From: Leptospirales bacterium
Lineage (GTDB): Bacteria; Spirochaetota; Leptospiria; Leptospirales; Leptonemataceae
Assembly (NCBI GenBank): GCA_019694655.1
Contig: JAIBBN010000002.1
Coordinates: 434,001-498,000, forward strand
Length of the DNA stretch: 64,000 nt
Direction of reading: 5' to 3'
The notes beneath the pieces are model-generated. The model searched no databases and had not been told where the DNA came from. It saw only the letters and a list, made by a program, of their open reading frames with translations. A program made the position numbers and the translations under genes. This document shows positions 1 through 9,473 of this stretch, piece after piece; the stretch's first letter is position 1; every line of letters begins with the position of its first letter.

Positions 1-2643
1 GACGGCAAAGCCGGTATTGATGCCAATACCAATGTCGATAGAGAAGTTTCCTCGCTCCTTCCAGACCTGCTGCAGCTCTTTCAGTCGCCGCGATTGTGCC
101 AGCGCTGCCACACAGGCAAAGTATGCGTGCTCATCATTGTGCACGGGGGCGCCCCAGAAGGCCATGATTGCGTCGCCCATGTATTTGTCGATGGTTCCGC
201 GGTAGTGAATGATTAGCTCCGTCATCTCGGAGAGGTATTCGTTCAGCAACTGAACCAGATCTTCCGGCCCCAGAGCTTCAGAAATGGTCGTAAAGCCGCG
301 CACGTCAGAGAAGAATACGCTGATCTCCTTCTTTGATCCGCCGAGAGCGATCGCTTCCGGATTGGCGAGAAGCTCGTTTACCACATCCTGAGACACAAAT
401 TTGGAGAAAGTATTTCTAATGTACTTAACGTTCTCCTCTTCGGCAAAGATTCGAAAGCCGATGAAGGCCACGAGTATTACAATCTGCTCAACAAGAACGG
501 TCGGCAGGGTGTGAATGTAGCTATATACGCCAAAGGTTAAGAGCACCGTCAGCGCCAGATACAACGCCATAATTCCGATGGAGATCAAGAAGCTCAATCC
601 GGTGGAGACCCTCGGCTGGAACCAGGCGGCCAACAAGGCAACAGCGACCAGAATCAGCAAATTGACCCAGGGCGGCGCCTGCAGGGCAAAGTCCTGGTTG
701 AGGATCGTATTGATGGCGTAGGCCTGGTGTTCAATCCCAGCCATATTGCCGTAGGGAGAAAGGTGAATGTCCTTCGCCGTATCAACTCCGGTCGCATAGT
801 ACATTGCCACCAGAACGATCTTATCTTTCATCGTACTGGCGATATCGGCCACGCTCTTGTCACGAGCAATGTTGAACACATTATTGTAGCGGAAACAGTA
901 GAGGCCTCCGCGAAAGTTGATGTTCATGAAGCCGTCTTGATCGATAGGAATGCGCAGACTTCGATCAGGCGTTGGAAAGCGCATGATATCGCGATTCACG
1001 ACTTCCAGTCGGACGTTATCAACTTCCTGAAAAGTACGCTCGGGAATATTCTTTATAAGAACATATCCTTTGAGAAAGTCAATTTCAACATCCTTAACAG
1101 GGTCGACGCCGAAGTAGGTGAGCGCAGCGGAGAGCGCAACAGAAGGATAGTAACGGTCATCGACCGATGGATCATAGGCTTCCGGGGATGCGTTTAGCTT
1201 TTCGAGATTGGGCACCCTCAACACCAGGGGCACCCGTCGGTTGATCTTCGTATCCTCGTCTGGAAACACATTGGCATAACCCATCGTGTCCATCTGTTCG
1301 CCGAGCACGGCAATGGGCGGCACCGGCAGCTGCGCTTGAATGCGAGCGATGTCGCCATTGTGCACATTCCGAATTGCAGACTTCTGATCCAGAATTCGCA
1401 GCCGCTCGGAGTAGTTCTGCAATTGTCCAAACTGCTCGGTGGTCGATTCGATCGGGTAGTCGGCAATGACCTTATTGGGCGAATTGTGCATCGCCTCGGC
1501 AAACAGTTCATCTTGCCGGCGAACCACAACACCTGGACGCGGGCTGCAAACCATCAGACTCTCGCAGGCGCCGGCGCCGAAGACGCCCTTGGCATCAAGA
1601 AAGTTAATGTCAAATACCAGGATGTTGTTCTCCGCTTTAGCCATGCGGTTGGTAATGTCGGCGTAAAGCTGCCAGTCCAGCGGCCAGCCGCCGTTGCGTT
1701 CAATATCCTGGGTGGTTACGCCAATGATTCGAATGTCTTCGCGCACCCCCGGCGGAGTCGGAAACTCTTCAAGCACAACCGAATAGGGACGATTTTCGGC
1801 TAGAGCTTGCTGCTCTTCCTGCTTCAAGGCCGCTTCATATCTCGCAATTAGCTCCTGTGTCGGGCAGTAGGGAAGTCCATTCGGCCCGTCTTCCCCCTGG
1901 TAGTTGCGGGTATACTGGTAGAGTAATGCAACAGAAGACTCCTCGAGGTAGCGAAAGACGCCAGCGCGCGCCAGCCCAAGAGCCAGGGCCACAGCGATAA
2001 TCGAGTTCATTACGATTGCGCCGACTTTGGTTCGATCGAGGCCAATTCGGGTCAGCGATCGAAAAACCAGAATCGCCAGAACCAGAAAGGACTGCGCCGA
2101 GTGGTAGAGCACAAAGGTGAACAGATCTGGGCCAAAACGAACGTTGGAGGATTCAAAGTAGGGCAGTCCGTAGAAGCGCGTTTCCAGGAAAGGAAAGAGC
2201 GGATCAATTCGGTGAAAAAAAGAGTCGTTGGGAGAGCCGTAGGCTGCTGCAAAGAGCGCCACAGCAAGGCCCGCTCCGCCGATCTTGAGCCAGTCGGAGC
2301 GCTGCAGTACTTTTGCCGCCTTCGAATCGCCGGCGGCGCTGTTCTCGCGAGTCAGGAATAGAATGATATAGATCACGCCAGGCAGCAGCGTGAAGTAGAG
2401 CTCGCGCATCAGCCAGGCCAGGATCTTTGCTGGCGCCTCCCACTGAAATGCAATCCAGTTTAGCGCGAAAGCAACAGGGATCAGGACCAGTGCAAACGCG
2501 CCGGCCGCAAGCACAAGCCTCCGTAGAAGCAGTCCAAAGTCCAGGCGATCCTCGCCGGTCCCGGACCCCCGGCCGATGCGCATGACGAAGGCGAAAATCC
2601 CGCGAAAAAAAGACAACAACGCGCGCATGGGAGGGACGCTCAT
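1..2643 (-). CDS. CHASE2-domain adenylate/guanylate cyclase (3' end missing)
   Basis: Class III nucleotide cyclase with an extracytoplasmic CHASE2 sensor, making cAMP or cGMP at the inner membrane. The frame is open to the left edge, giving about 881 residues without a stop. Hydrophobic segments lie near residues 30-50 and 65-95, a CHASE2-like region follows, and a hydrophobic stretch sits at about 640-720 just before the catalytic domain. The cyclase domain shows FFSDVRGFT with the first metal Asp at 780, YMGDAIMAFWG with the second at 824, and IDIGIGINTG near the edge. The ATG start at 2643 has an AGGGGAGGGG Shine-Dalgarno and lies 14 bases after trpA, so it is probably cotranscribed with the trp genes. 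The purine-selecting residues lie outside the window, so cAMP versus cGMP cannot be decided. Confidence 0.9.
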   Translation of the reverse strand, partial: MSVPPMRALLSFFRGIFAFVMRIGRGSGTGEDRLDFGLLLRRLVLAAGAFALVLIPVAFALNWIAFQWEAPAKILAWLMRELYFTLLPGVIYIILFLTRENSAAGDSKAAKVLQRSDWLKIGGAGLAVALFAAAYGSPNDSFFHRIDPLFPFLETRFYGLPYFESSNVRFGPDLFTFVLYHSAQSFLVLAILVFRSLTRIGLDRTKVGAIVMNSIIAVALALGLARAGVFRYLEESSVALLYQYTRNYQGEDGPNGLPYCPTQELIARYEAALKQEEQQALAENRPYSVVLEEFPTPPGVREDIRIIGVTTQDIERNGGWPLDWQLYADITNRMAKAENNILVFDINFLDAKGVFGAGACESLMVCSPRPGVVVRRQDELFAEAMHNSPNKVIADYPIESTTEQFGQLQNYSERLRILDQKSAIRNVHNGDIARIQAQLPVPPIAVLGEQMDTMGYANVFPDEDTKINRRVPLVLRVPNLEKLNASPEAYDPSVDDRYYPSVALSAALTYFGVDPVKDVEIDFLKGYVLIKNIPERTFQEVDNVRLEVVNRDIMRFPTPDRSLRIPIDQDGFMNINFRGGLYCFRYNNVFNIARDKSVADIASTMKDKIVLVAMYYATGVDTAKDIHLSPYGNMAGIEHQAYAINTILNQDFALQAPPWVNLLILVAVALLAAWFQPRVSTGLSFLISIGIMALYLALTVLLTFGVYSYIHTLPTVLVEQIVILVAFIGFRIFAEEENVKYIRNTFSKFVSQDVVNELLANPEAIALGGSKKEISVFFSDVRGFTTISEALGPEDLVQLLNEYLSEMTELIIHYRGTIDKYMGDAIMAFWGAPVHNDEHAYFACVAALAQSRRLKELQQVWKERGNFSIDIGIGINTGFAV

Positions 2644-2657
2644 CCCCTCCCCTGGCC

Positions 2658-3524
2658 TTACAACTCTTTTTCCCCGGCGGCCAAGGCCGGACGTCGAGAG
2701 GCGGCCTTGAAGGCTGCAGTGACGCGCGCCAGCTCTGCCTCAGCCCGCTCCGCGCTCTCGGCTATGATTCGATGATTCAGACTGCCGACGATGATTCCAT
2801 CCAGCACTCCTGCCAGCTCGGCGGCCTGCTCCGGACTGCTGAAACCAAAACCGGCAAGCACAGGCAATCCGGATAGCCTGCGCACCAATGCGACTCGTTC
2901 TTGCAATTCCGGCGGCAGCGCCTGGCGAACGCCGGTTACTCCCAAACTTGTGACGTAGTAGATAAAGCCTCGCGAGGCGGCGCAAATTGCTCGCAAACGA
3001 TCATCGCTGCTGTTGGGCGCGGCCATCAAGATTGAATCGATACCATAGCCAGCCCCAAGCTTACGCAGCAGACCGCCCTCCGGGGAATCGAAGGGCAAAT
3101 CTGGCGTGACCAGAGCACGCACGCCGCATTGCGCCGCCCGACCTAAGAAAAGGTCCAGCGAATCTGCGATGGGTTGGTCCGGGCCAGTTCGCAGGCCGCG
3201 CAAGACGGGATTAGCATAGCTCAGGATGACCAGCGGCGTTTTTGGGCGCAACTTGTGAATGGACTCGATTGTATCGAAAGTAGCGGAGAGATTGAAGCCC
3301 GGTTGCGCCATGGCGCGGACCATCGCTGCCTGGATGACCGGACCGTCGGCCGTAGGGTCAGAAAAAGGGAGCCCCAGTTCCATCAAGTCAGCGCCGGCGT
3401 CAATCATCGCCGCCGCATAGCGAATGGTCGCCTCCCGACTGGGATCGCCAACGGTAAGGTAGGGCATGTATACAGGCCCATCGGCCAGGCGAGATGATAT
3501 GTATTCCTTAAGATCCTGGCTCAT
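2658..3524 (-). CDS. trpA: Tryptophan synthase alpha chain
   Basis: Cleaves indole-3-glycerol phosphate to indole and glyceraldehyde 3-phosphate, passing indole to TrpB. The 288-residue protein has the family length and the MELGLPFSDPTADGP signature with catalytic Glu49 and Asp60. LVILSYANPV and the C-terminal GFGFSSPEQ phosphate-binding loop are also present. The start overlaps the end of trpB by 17 bases, the usual translationally coupled trpBA order. No other trp genes are visible nearby, so the rest of the pathway must lie elsewhere. Confidence 0.98.
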   Translation of the reverse strand: MSQDLKEYISSRLADGPVYMPYLTVGDPSREATIRYAAAMIDAGADLMELGLPFSDPTADGPVIQAAMVRAMAQPGFNLSATFDTIESIHKLRPKTPLVILSYANPVLRGLRTGPDQPIADSLDLFLGRAAQCGVRALVTPDLPFDSPEGGLLRKLGAGYGIDSILMAAPNSSDDRLRAICAASRGFIYYVTSLGVTGVRQALPPELQERVALVRRLSGLPVLAGFGFSSPEQAAELAGVLDGIIVGSLNHRIIAESAERAEAELARVTAAFKAASRRPALAAGEKEL

Positions 3525-4767
3525 GCTCTGCTCCGGTCGAAATCAGCGCACGGCCAGAAAGTCGGGCGACCTCAACAACATCCTTGTCGCCTCGTCCAGA
3601 AAGGCAAATCAAGATCCGGCCGCCGCGTCCGATGCGGCCAGCGAGCTCCCGCGCATAGGCCAGGCTGTGCGAGGTTTCAAGGGCCGGAAGGATTCCTTCC
3701 AGGCGCGCCGTTTCACGAAAAGCTGCCAGCGCAGCCTCATCTGAAACGCGTACGTATCTGGCGCGTCCGCTACGCGCCAGGCTGGCATGTTCCGGGCCGA
3801 CGCCCGGATAATCCAGGCCCGCCGAGACGCTATGCACATTTTCGATCTGTCCGTCATTGCTCTGGATGAAGAGCGATCGCGTTCCGTGGAAATATCCGAC
3901 TTCGCCAAAAGTTATGCTGGCCGAGTTTTCACCGACGCTATCTCCGCGGCCCCCGGCCTCTACGCCATACAATTCGACGCTGGCGTCATCGAGAAAAGCC
4001 GCAAAGGCGCCAATCGCGTTGGAGCCTCCGCCGACACAGGCAACCACGGCATCTGGCAAAGCTCCGCAACGCTGCTGCAGCTGTGCGCGCGCTTCCTGGC
4101 TGATTACGCTTTGCAACTCGCGCACAATCGTTGGAAATGGATGAGGACCAATTGCAGATCCGATGATATAGTGCGTGCTGCCAACGTTTTGCGCCCAGTC
4201 GCGCATCGCTTCGTTCGTAGCATCTTTCAACGTTGCACTTCCGCAGCGGACGGGAAACACTTCCGTTCCAAGTAGCTCCATGCGATAGCAATTCAAGGCC
4301 TGACGGCGCACATCCTCCGCGCCCATATAGACGCGACACTCCATGCCAAAGCGCGCAGCCATCGTTGCCGTCGCAACGCCATGCTGGCCGGCGCCGGTTT
4401 CAGCAATCAGTCGTCTTTTGCCCATCGCCCGCGCCAGAAGGGCCTGGCCCAATGCATTTGTAATCTTGTGCGAGCCGGTATGATTCAGGTCCTCGCGCTT
4501 CAGGTAAATCTCAGCGCCGCCCCAGGCCTCCGTCAGCCGGGGCGCATATGTCAATTGCGAAGGTCGTCCCGCATATTCACACAGCAACGATTCCAGCTCC
4601 TTACAAAACTGCGGATCGGCGCGCAGTCGATTGTAGGTCGCCTCCAGCTCCTCCAGCGCCGGAATCAGAACCTCGGGGCTGTAGCGCCCGCCAAATTCTC
4701 CAAAATAGCCGGGTAAATCGCTGCGCTTCGACTCCGCCTGGCCTTTGGTCAGCGTTTGTTCAGACAC
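3508..4767 (-). CDS. trpB: Tryptophan synthase beta chain
   Basis: PLP enzyme condensing indole with serine to tryptophan. The 419-residue protein carries HTGSHK with the PLP lysine at about residue 101, the GAGQHG motif, and the glycine-rich phosphate-binding motif GGGSNA. The N-terminus GYFGEFGGRY is typical of the TrpB1 type that partners TrpA. It overlaps proS by 8 bases upstream and trpA by 17 bases downstream, so the three genes are very likely one transcript. Confidence 0.98.
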   Translation of the reverse strand: MSEQTLTKGQAESKRSDLPGYFGEFGGRYSPEVLIPALEELEATYNRLRADPQFCKELESLLCEYAGRPSQLTYAPRLTEAWGGAEIYLKREDLNHTGSHKITNALGQALLARAMGKRRLIAETGAGQHGVATATMAARFGMECRVYMGAEDVRRQALNCYRMELLGTEVFPVRCGSATLKDATNEAMRDWAQNVGSTHYIIGSAIGPHPFPTIVRELQSVISQEARAQLQQRCGALPDAVVACVGGGSNAIGAFAAFLDDASVELYGVEAGGRGDSVGENSASITFGEVGYFHGTRSLFIQSNDGQIENVHSVSAGLDYPGVGPEHASLARSGRARYVRVSDEAALAAFRETARLEGILPALETSHSLAYARELAGRIGRGGRILICLSGRGDKDVVEVARLSGRALISTGAEHEPGS

Positions 4768-6517
4768 GCATCGCCTCCTCGACCCCTCGCTCTAATTCAG
4801 AGTAGAGTTCAGCGCGCAGTGCAAGGAGTTGCTTTGCCAGTGAAGCCGTATCGCCTTTCAGCTTGCGTTCCTGGCCCGACTGGCGCAGCTGCACCTCGAT
4901 CTCTCCATTCTGGAAGAAGCCCTTGCCCATGGTTACTCGAATCGGATAGCCGATCAATTCCGCATCCGTGAATCGTACTCCTGGACGCAGATCGCGATCA
5001 TCCCAGAGCGTATCGATGCCTGCCGCCAGCATTGCTTGATAAAGCCCGGCCGCTTGCTCAAGCTCTGTTTGGCTGCGAGTAATGGAAATCAAGGCCGCCT
5101 CATAGGGCGCAGCGGAGATCGGCCAGCGAATGCCCTTGGGATCATGCCACTGCTCAATGATCGCAGCAACCGTACGGTTTACGCCAATCCCGTAACAACC
5201 CATGATGGGCGTTACCTGACGCCCGTTTTCATCTAAAACGGAGAGCTCAAAAGCGCGTGAATACTTGTATCCAAGCTTGAAAATATGGCCCAGCTCAATG
5301 CCGCGCATCTCCTTGAGCGGTCCAGCGCCATCGGGGGACGGATCGCCGGCGCGGGCAAGGGCGACATCTACGCTGGCCCGCTCCGCAGGAGGGACATAGC
5401 CTTTGAGGTGATAGTCCAACTCATTGGCGCCGACAATCCACTCTTCGTCGCCGTCCAGCGATCGGTCCCAGACGACGGCAATCGCCGTACTAAGTCCATG
5501 AGGTCCGATGAAGCCGGGTACGACGCCGGCGGCGCTGATTTCTGAGGCTTCGGCCGGGGCCAGTTCGCCAACGCCGAGGTGATTCTTGAGCTTGATTTCA
5601 TTTACTTCGCGATCGCCGCGAATAGCGACTGCCACCAATTGCTGTTCGGCCCGAAAAATGGCCATTTTCAATATGTTGCGCGTCGCGCAGCCCAGCGCTG
5701 CCGCTACTTCCTCAATGCTTTTCAATCGCGGCGTATGCACGCGCTCCAATGCTTCGGACTCTTTGGTTGCCGATCGGCCCTTCCGTTTAGCTTCGGGGTA
5801 CAACACCGGCGTCTTTTCCCGATTGGATCGATAACTGCCACTCTCCGAAAGGAGCAGTACTTCTTCGCCGATCTCGGAGGGCGTCATGAATTCTTCAGAG
5901 GCGGCGCCGCCCATGGCGCCGGTATCGGCCTCCACGGGAGTCGTATCGAGTCCCAGCCGCGCAAAGATCCGACGATAGGCAATGCGCATTGCCTGATAAG
6001 TGCGATCCAGTCCAGCCTCGTCCAGATCGAAGGAATAGGCGTCCTTCATTACAAATTCGCGGGAACGGATCACGCCAAAGCGCGGCCGAATCTCATCGCG
6101 AAATTTAGTATGTATTTGATAAACATTTTTTGGCAAATCGCGATATGACTGCAGCAGCTCCTTCATCAAGAGCGTAAAACTTTCTTCGTGAGTGGGCCCG
6201 AGAAGATTCCAAACATCGTGTCTATCGCGGACTCGAAACATTTCACGGCCCATGGCGTCCCAGCGACCGCTTTGCTGCCAGACTTCTGCTGGCGTCAGGA
6301 TGGGAAGTACAAATTCCAGAGCGCCGGCGGCATTCATCTCCTCTCGAATCACCTGCTCCACGCGGCGCATGGCGCGCAAGCCGAGCGGCAAGAAATGGTA
6401 CAACCCGGCGCCCAGCTTGCGAATCAAACCGGAGCGGATCATCAGTCGGTGGGAGGCTACCGCCGCGTCGCCTGGATCATCGCGCAGGGTCGCAATAAAC
6501 GTCTGTGAAGCGCGCAT
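4760..6517 (-). CDS. proS: Prolyl-tRNA synthetase (bacterial type with editing domain)
   Basis: Charges tRNA-Pro with proline. The 585-residue length and order are those of the bacterial ProRS. Class II motif 2 lies around GPTHEE and RDEIRPRFGVIRSREF, followed by a YbaK-like INS editing insertion at about residues 230-390. The class II motif 3 region MGCYGIGVNR and a C-terminal anticodon-binding domain complete it. The INS domain in this family deacylates Ala-tRNA-Pro. It follows rseP by 2 bases and overlaps trpB by 8. Confidence 0.98.
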   Translation of the reverse strand: MRASQTFIATLRDDPGDAAVASHRLMIRSGLIRKLGAGLYHFLPLGLRAMRRVEQVIREEMNAAGALEFVLPILTPAEVWQQSGRWDAMGREMFRVRDRHDVWNLLGPTHEESFTLLMKELLQSYRDLPKNVYQIHTKFRDEIRPRFGVIRSREFVMKDAYSFDLDEAGLDRTYQAMRIAYRRIFARLGLDTTPVEADTGAMGGAASEEFMTPSEIGEEVLLLSESGSYRSNREKTPVLYPEAKRKGRSATKESEALERVHTPRLKSIEEVAAALGCATRNILKMAIFRAEQQLVAVAIRGDREVNEIKLKNHLGVGELAPAEASEISAAGVVPGFIGPHGLSTAIAVVWDRSLDGDEEWIVGANELDYHLKGYVPPAERASVDVALARAGDPSPDGAGPLKEMRGIELGHIFKLGYKYSRAFELSVLDENGRQVTPIMGCYGIGVNRTVAAIIEQWHDPKGIRWPISAAPYEAALISITRSQTELEQAAGLYQAMLAAGIDTLWDDRDLRPGVRFTDAELIGYPIRVTMGKGFFQNGEIEVQLRQSGQERKLKGDTASLAKQLLALRAELYSELERGVEEAMRV

Positions 6518-6519
6518 AG

Positions 6520-8139
6520 TCAGAGTCCAAGCGACCAGAGTAAATCGCGATACATAACCCAGGCCCCGAACCCCAGCAGCACAATGAGACCGAAACGATA
6601 GTAAGCATCAAGCACCTTGATGGAGGGCATACGGCCGGAGATCGCCTCGTAGGCAAACATCACCAGGTGGCCGCCATCGACCATTGGGAATGGCATCATG
6701 TTCATCACAAATAGTGCGATAGAAATGAAGGCGAAAAAGGTGAAATAGGTCTGGTATTCGGAGCGAACGATGACTCCAGCCAGCATGAAAATCTTCACCG
6801 GCCCGCCCGTATTTTCGATGAAAGAGACGCGTCCTGAAAAAACCTTCTGAAAGAACGCCGGATAAACCGCGATCTGCTTCCAGAGGTCCTCGGCGGCGGC
6901 GGCGGCAGCAGCCGCTGCGCTGGCATGCGCCGGCAAGTAATCGCCGCGAATTTGCGGCGACATGATAAAGCCCAGGGCCCCTACCGGCTCTACGCGAACG
7001 ATAGCGCTATAGCCGCGACCGTCCAGATCGATGCGAGCGGCGCGGCTCTCTGGAAACATCCGAGCGATGTTCGGGAAAGACTGAGCCTGCCGACCGTCGA
7101 TTTGCAGTCCGGCGATACCCTGCTCATACTCCGGAAGTCGCGAATAAAGGTCACGATCAGCTACCGGCTGATTGTACTTCAGGTCCACGACCTCGCGCAA
7201 ACGCACAATGAACTCGGCCGATGATGGCATGCGTACTTCTTCGCGCTCCGTAAACCACGGCGCCAGCCACGGAAGGCTTTCACGCTCCAGAATGAGTAGC
7301 GCCTCCTGACCATGGCGCAGTGCAAGAGCCTGTTGCAACTCAGTTACGTTGTGGACCTCGACTCCGTTGGCGCTCAGAATCACATCGCCATCACGCAGAT
7401 AGGGCAGCGCTGCAAGCGTCGGCGGAATTTGCGGCGGATCAAAAACGATCGAAAGCGCCGAGCGCAAGCGGTAGTTCCAGACCTCGCGAAAAGGGAAGTC
7501 CACCGAGATGCGCATATCGCCCGGCATACGCACGCCAATCTCGCTGATGCCGCCAGGACCGGTGAGCGGATGCACCGTAAAGCGCTGGCTCTGGCCATCG
7601 CGAAGGACATCAAACTCCAGAGCGGCGCCGCCCGAAAGAGCGACGGCATTGACCAGGTCAGTCCAGCTGGCAACAGCTTGCCCGTTGATTGCAGCGACCA
7701 GGTCGCCATCGCGCAATCCTGCCGCAAAAGCCGGCGCTCGATCACGCACCGAGGGATCAAAGGCAATACGCGGCGCCAGCGGCCCTGAACTAAGATGTAG
7801 CGCCAGTAGTACCAGAGCGCCAAGGACAAGATTGAAGATCGGACCGCCAAGCACAGGAATCATGCGTTTCAGCGGACCTACCGAGTAGAAGCCGCCAGGA
7901 ATTTCGCGATGCCGTTCGGCGTAGTCAGCGCCCTTGAAGAGTACATAGCCGCCGAGCGGGATGGCAGTGATTTGCCAGGTGGTTTCGCCGATCTTCCTTT
8001 TCCAGATACCGCGACCGTAACCAATTGAGAAGACCTCGGCATGAACTCCGACCAATCGCCCAAAAAGGTAGTGCCCCAGTTCGTGCAAGAAAATGCAGAC
8101 GCCCAGCATCAGAGCGCCCCCCAGGATAAATGCCAGCAT
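6520..8139 (-). CDS. rseP: Site-2 intramembrane metalloprotease, RseP family
   Basis: Membrane zinc protease that cleaves anti-sigma factors or signal-peptide remnants within the bilayer. From the ATG at 8139 the protein has 539 residues. HELGH lies in the first transmembrane segment and PFPMVDGGH near the C-terminus supplies the third zinc ligand. Two PDZ-like regions lie between, around residues 130-220 and 240-310. An earlier start at 8193 is possible but lacks a ribosome site and adds residues in front of the first membrane segment. An alanine tract interrupts the region before the C-terminal membrane part. The 98-base gap to dxr contains an AT-rich stretch (TATAAACATTATT on the minus strand) that could be an internal promoter; this is weak evidence. 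Confidence 0.93.
   Translation of the reverse strand: MLAFILGGALMLGVCIFLHELGHYLFGRLVGVHAEVFSIGYGRGIWKRKIGETTWQITAIPLGGYVLFKGADYAERHREIPGGFYSVGPLKRMIPVLGGPIFNLVLGALVLLALHLSSGPLAPRIAFDPSVRDRAPAFAAGLRDGDLVAAINGQAVASWTDLVNAVALSGGAALEFDVLRDGQSQRFTVHPLTGPGGISEIGVRMPGDMRISVDFPFREVWNYRLRSALSIVFDPPQIPPTLAALPYLRDGDVILSANGVEVHNVTELQQALALRHGQEALLILERESLPWLAPWFTEREEVRMPSSAEFIVRLREVVDLKYNQPVADRDLYSRLPEYEQGIAGLQIDGRQAQSFPNIARMFPESRAARIDLDGRGYSAIVRVEPVGALGFIMSPQIRGDYLPAHASAAAAAAAAAEDLWKQIAVYPAFFQKVFSGRVSFIENTGGPVKIFMLAGVIVRSEYQTYFTFFAFISIALFVMNMMPFPMVDGGHLVMFAYEAISGRMPSIKVLDAYYRFGLIVLLGFGAWVMYRDLLWSLGL
6892..6918 (-). repeat. Alanine-codon tract inside rseP (nine Ala codons)
   Basis: Nine consecutive alanine codons, mostly GCC followed by GCT, GCG and GCA, encode a polyalanine run between the PDZ region and the C-terminal catalytic membrane segments of RseP. 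The five identical GCC codons at 6892-6906 make a trinucleotide repeat that could slip in frame. Confidence 0.85.
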
Positions 8140-8237
8140 ACCTGCTTCCCTCAATCCTCTACGGCATGGACCGTCAGAGCTTACTGGTAACAAGGAAATA
8201 ATGTTTATACAGAAAGACGTCCTGGTTGACGGAAAAA

Positions 8238-9464
8238 TCAGCGAAGCGCTGAGGCCAGTTGGCCAACCAGGACCCGCGCCTGTCGGTCAGCTTCCAGCAA
8301 TTCCTCCAGCTGCTCGCCAGGCAAATCGACAAGGCGCTCCAGGGCCCTCGCAATTATTTGCGGAATCTCCGCAAAGCGAATGCGGTCCGCCAGCAGAAGT
8401 TCGACAGCCGCCTCATTTGCTGCATTGAGCACGGCCGGCGCCGCCCCGCCGTGCTGACCGGCCTGCAGACAGAGCGCAAAGCCAGGGTAGCGGTCGATCG
8501 CGACCTCTTCAAAATGCAGCTCGGACCACGCAGTGGGCGGGGTACTTTCCGGCAATGGATCGGAGCTCGCTTCCGGGTAGTCCAGAGCGAACTGAATTGG
8601 AAAGACCATGTCAGGTTGGGATGCCGCCATCATATAGCTGCCGTCGGCAGTTTCGGCAATTGCGTGTACCAGGCTCTTCCGGTGGACGACGGCGCCAATC
8701 TGAGAATAGGGAATCGAGAATAGAAAGTGAGCTTCGATTAGCTCCAGGCCCTTGTTGATCATGCCAGCAGAGTCCACTGTGATTTTTGGTCCCATGTTCC
8801 ATGTCGGGTGGCGGAGGGCCTGCTCGCGAGTCACCTGCTGGATCTGCTCTGGACTCAAATCACGAAACGGGCCGCCGGATCCTGTGAGCAGCAATCGACG
8901 CAGCCTTCGAGCTGGCAAAATTTCCAGCAACTGGAAGGCGGCGCTATGTTCCGAATCGACGGGAATAATACAGGCGCCGCTGGCATCGTGCAAACGGAGT
9001 TGCAGCATTCGCTGCAACACGGGTCCGGCGGTTACGAGCGTCTCCTTGTTCGCCAGCGCCACCTTGAGGCCAAGCTCAATGGCGCGAATTGTTGCTCGAA
9101 TCCCGGCGGCGCCAACTACGGCGGTCAGCACCGTATCCGCGCCATCCTCAGCGGCGGCAGTAAGCATTTCCAGCAGACCGGCCGCGCCCTGGAAGAATTG
9201 AGTCCGAGGATAGTCCGTTCGCAATCGGGCGACATCGATGGCGTCGTCGGAAATGGCGGCAAAGCGCGGCTGAAATTCCTTCAGTATCGCAGCAAGGCGG
9301 TCCACAGAGCGATGAACCGAGACCGCATTCAGTTTAAATTCCGATCTTCGACGCAGACAGCGCAAAGTGCTGGCGCCAATGGAACCCGATGCGCCAAGCA
9401 AAACCAGTTTGCGCGTCTTGCGAGCGCGCTGCGCCGCCAGCAGCTCACCAAAACGAGCAACCAT
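8238..9464 (-). CDS. dxr: 1-deoxy-D-xylulose 5-phosphate reductoisomerase
   Basis: Second enzyme of the MEP isoprenoid pathway, converting DXP to 2-C-methyl-D-erythritol 4-phosphate with NADPH. The 408-residue protein has the N-terminal nucleotide motif GASGSIG, the ANKE(T) motif, and the metal-binding VDSEHSA. GSGGPF and the flexible-loop region HPTWNMGPKITVDSA follow. A TTG one codon earlier is possible; the ATG at 9464 lies inside the 3' neighbourhood of cdsA. It sits with uppS and cdsA, linking isoprenoid synthesis to undecaprenyl carriers and phospholipids. Confidence 0.97.
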   Translation of the reverse strand: MVARFGELLAAQRARKTRKLVLLGASGSIGASTLRCLRRRSEFKLNAVSVHRSVDRLAAILKEFQPRFAAISDDAIDVARLRTDYPRTQFFQGAAGLLEMLTAAAEDGADTVLTAVVGAAGIRATIRAIELGLKVALANKETLVTAGPVLQRMLQLRLHDASGACIIPVDSEHSAAFQLLEILPARRLRRLLLTGSGGPFRDLSPEQIQQVTREQALRHPTWNMGPKITVDSAGMINKGLELIEAHFLFSIPYSQIGAVVHRKSLVHAIAETADGSYMMAASQPDMVFPIQFALDYPEASSDPLPESTPPTAWSELHFEEVAIDRYPGFALCLQAGQHGGAAPAVLNAANEAAVELLLADRIRFAEIPQIIARALERLVDLPGEQLEELLEADRQARVLVGQLASALR

Positions 9465-9473
9465 CAATAGCGC

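Noticed and set aside
727-1803. Plus-strand open frames of 155-156 codons across 727-1803
   Set aside because: They are antisense to the CHASE2 cyclase, whose minus frame is continuous and carries clear family motifs; the plus frames have no recognisable domain.
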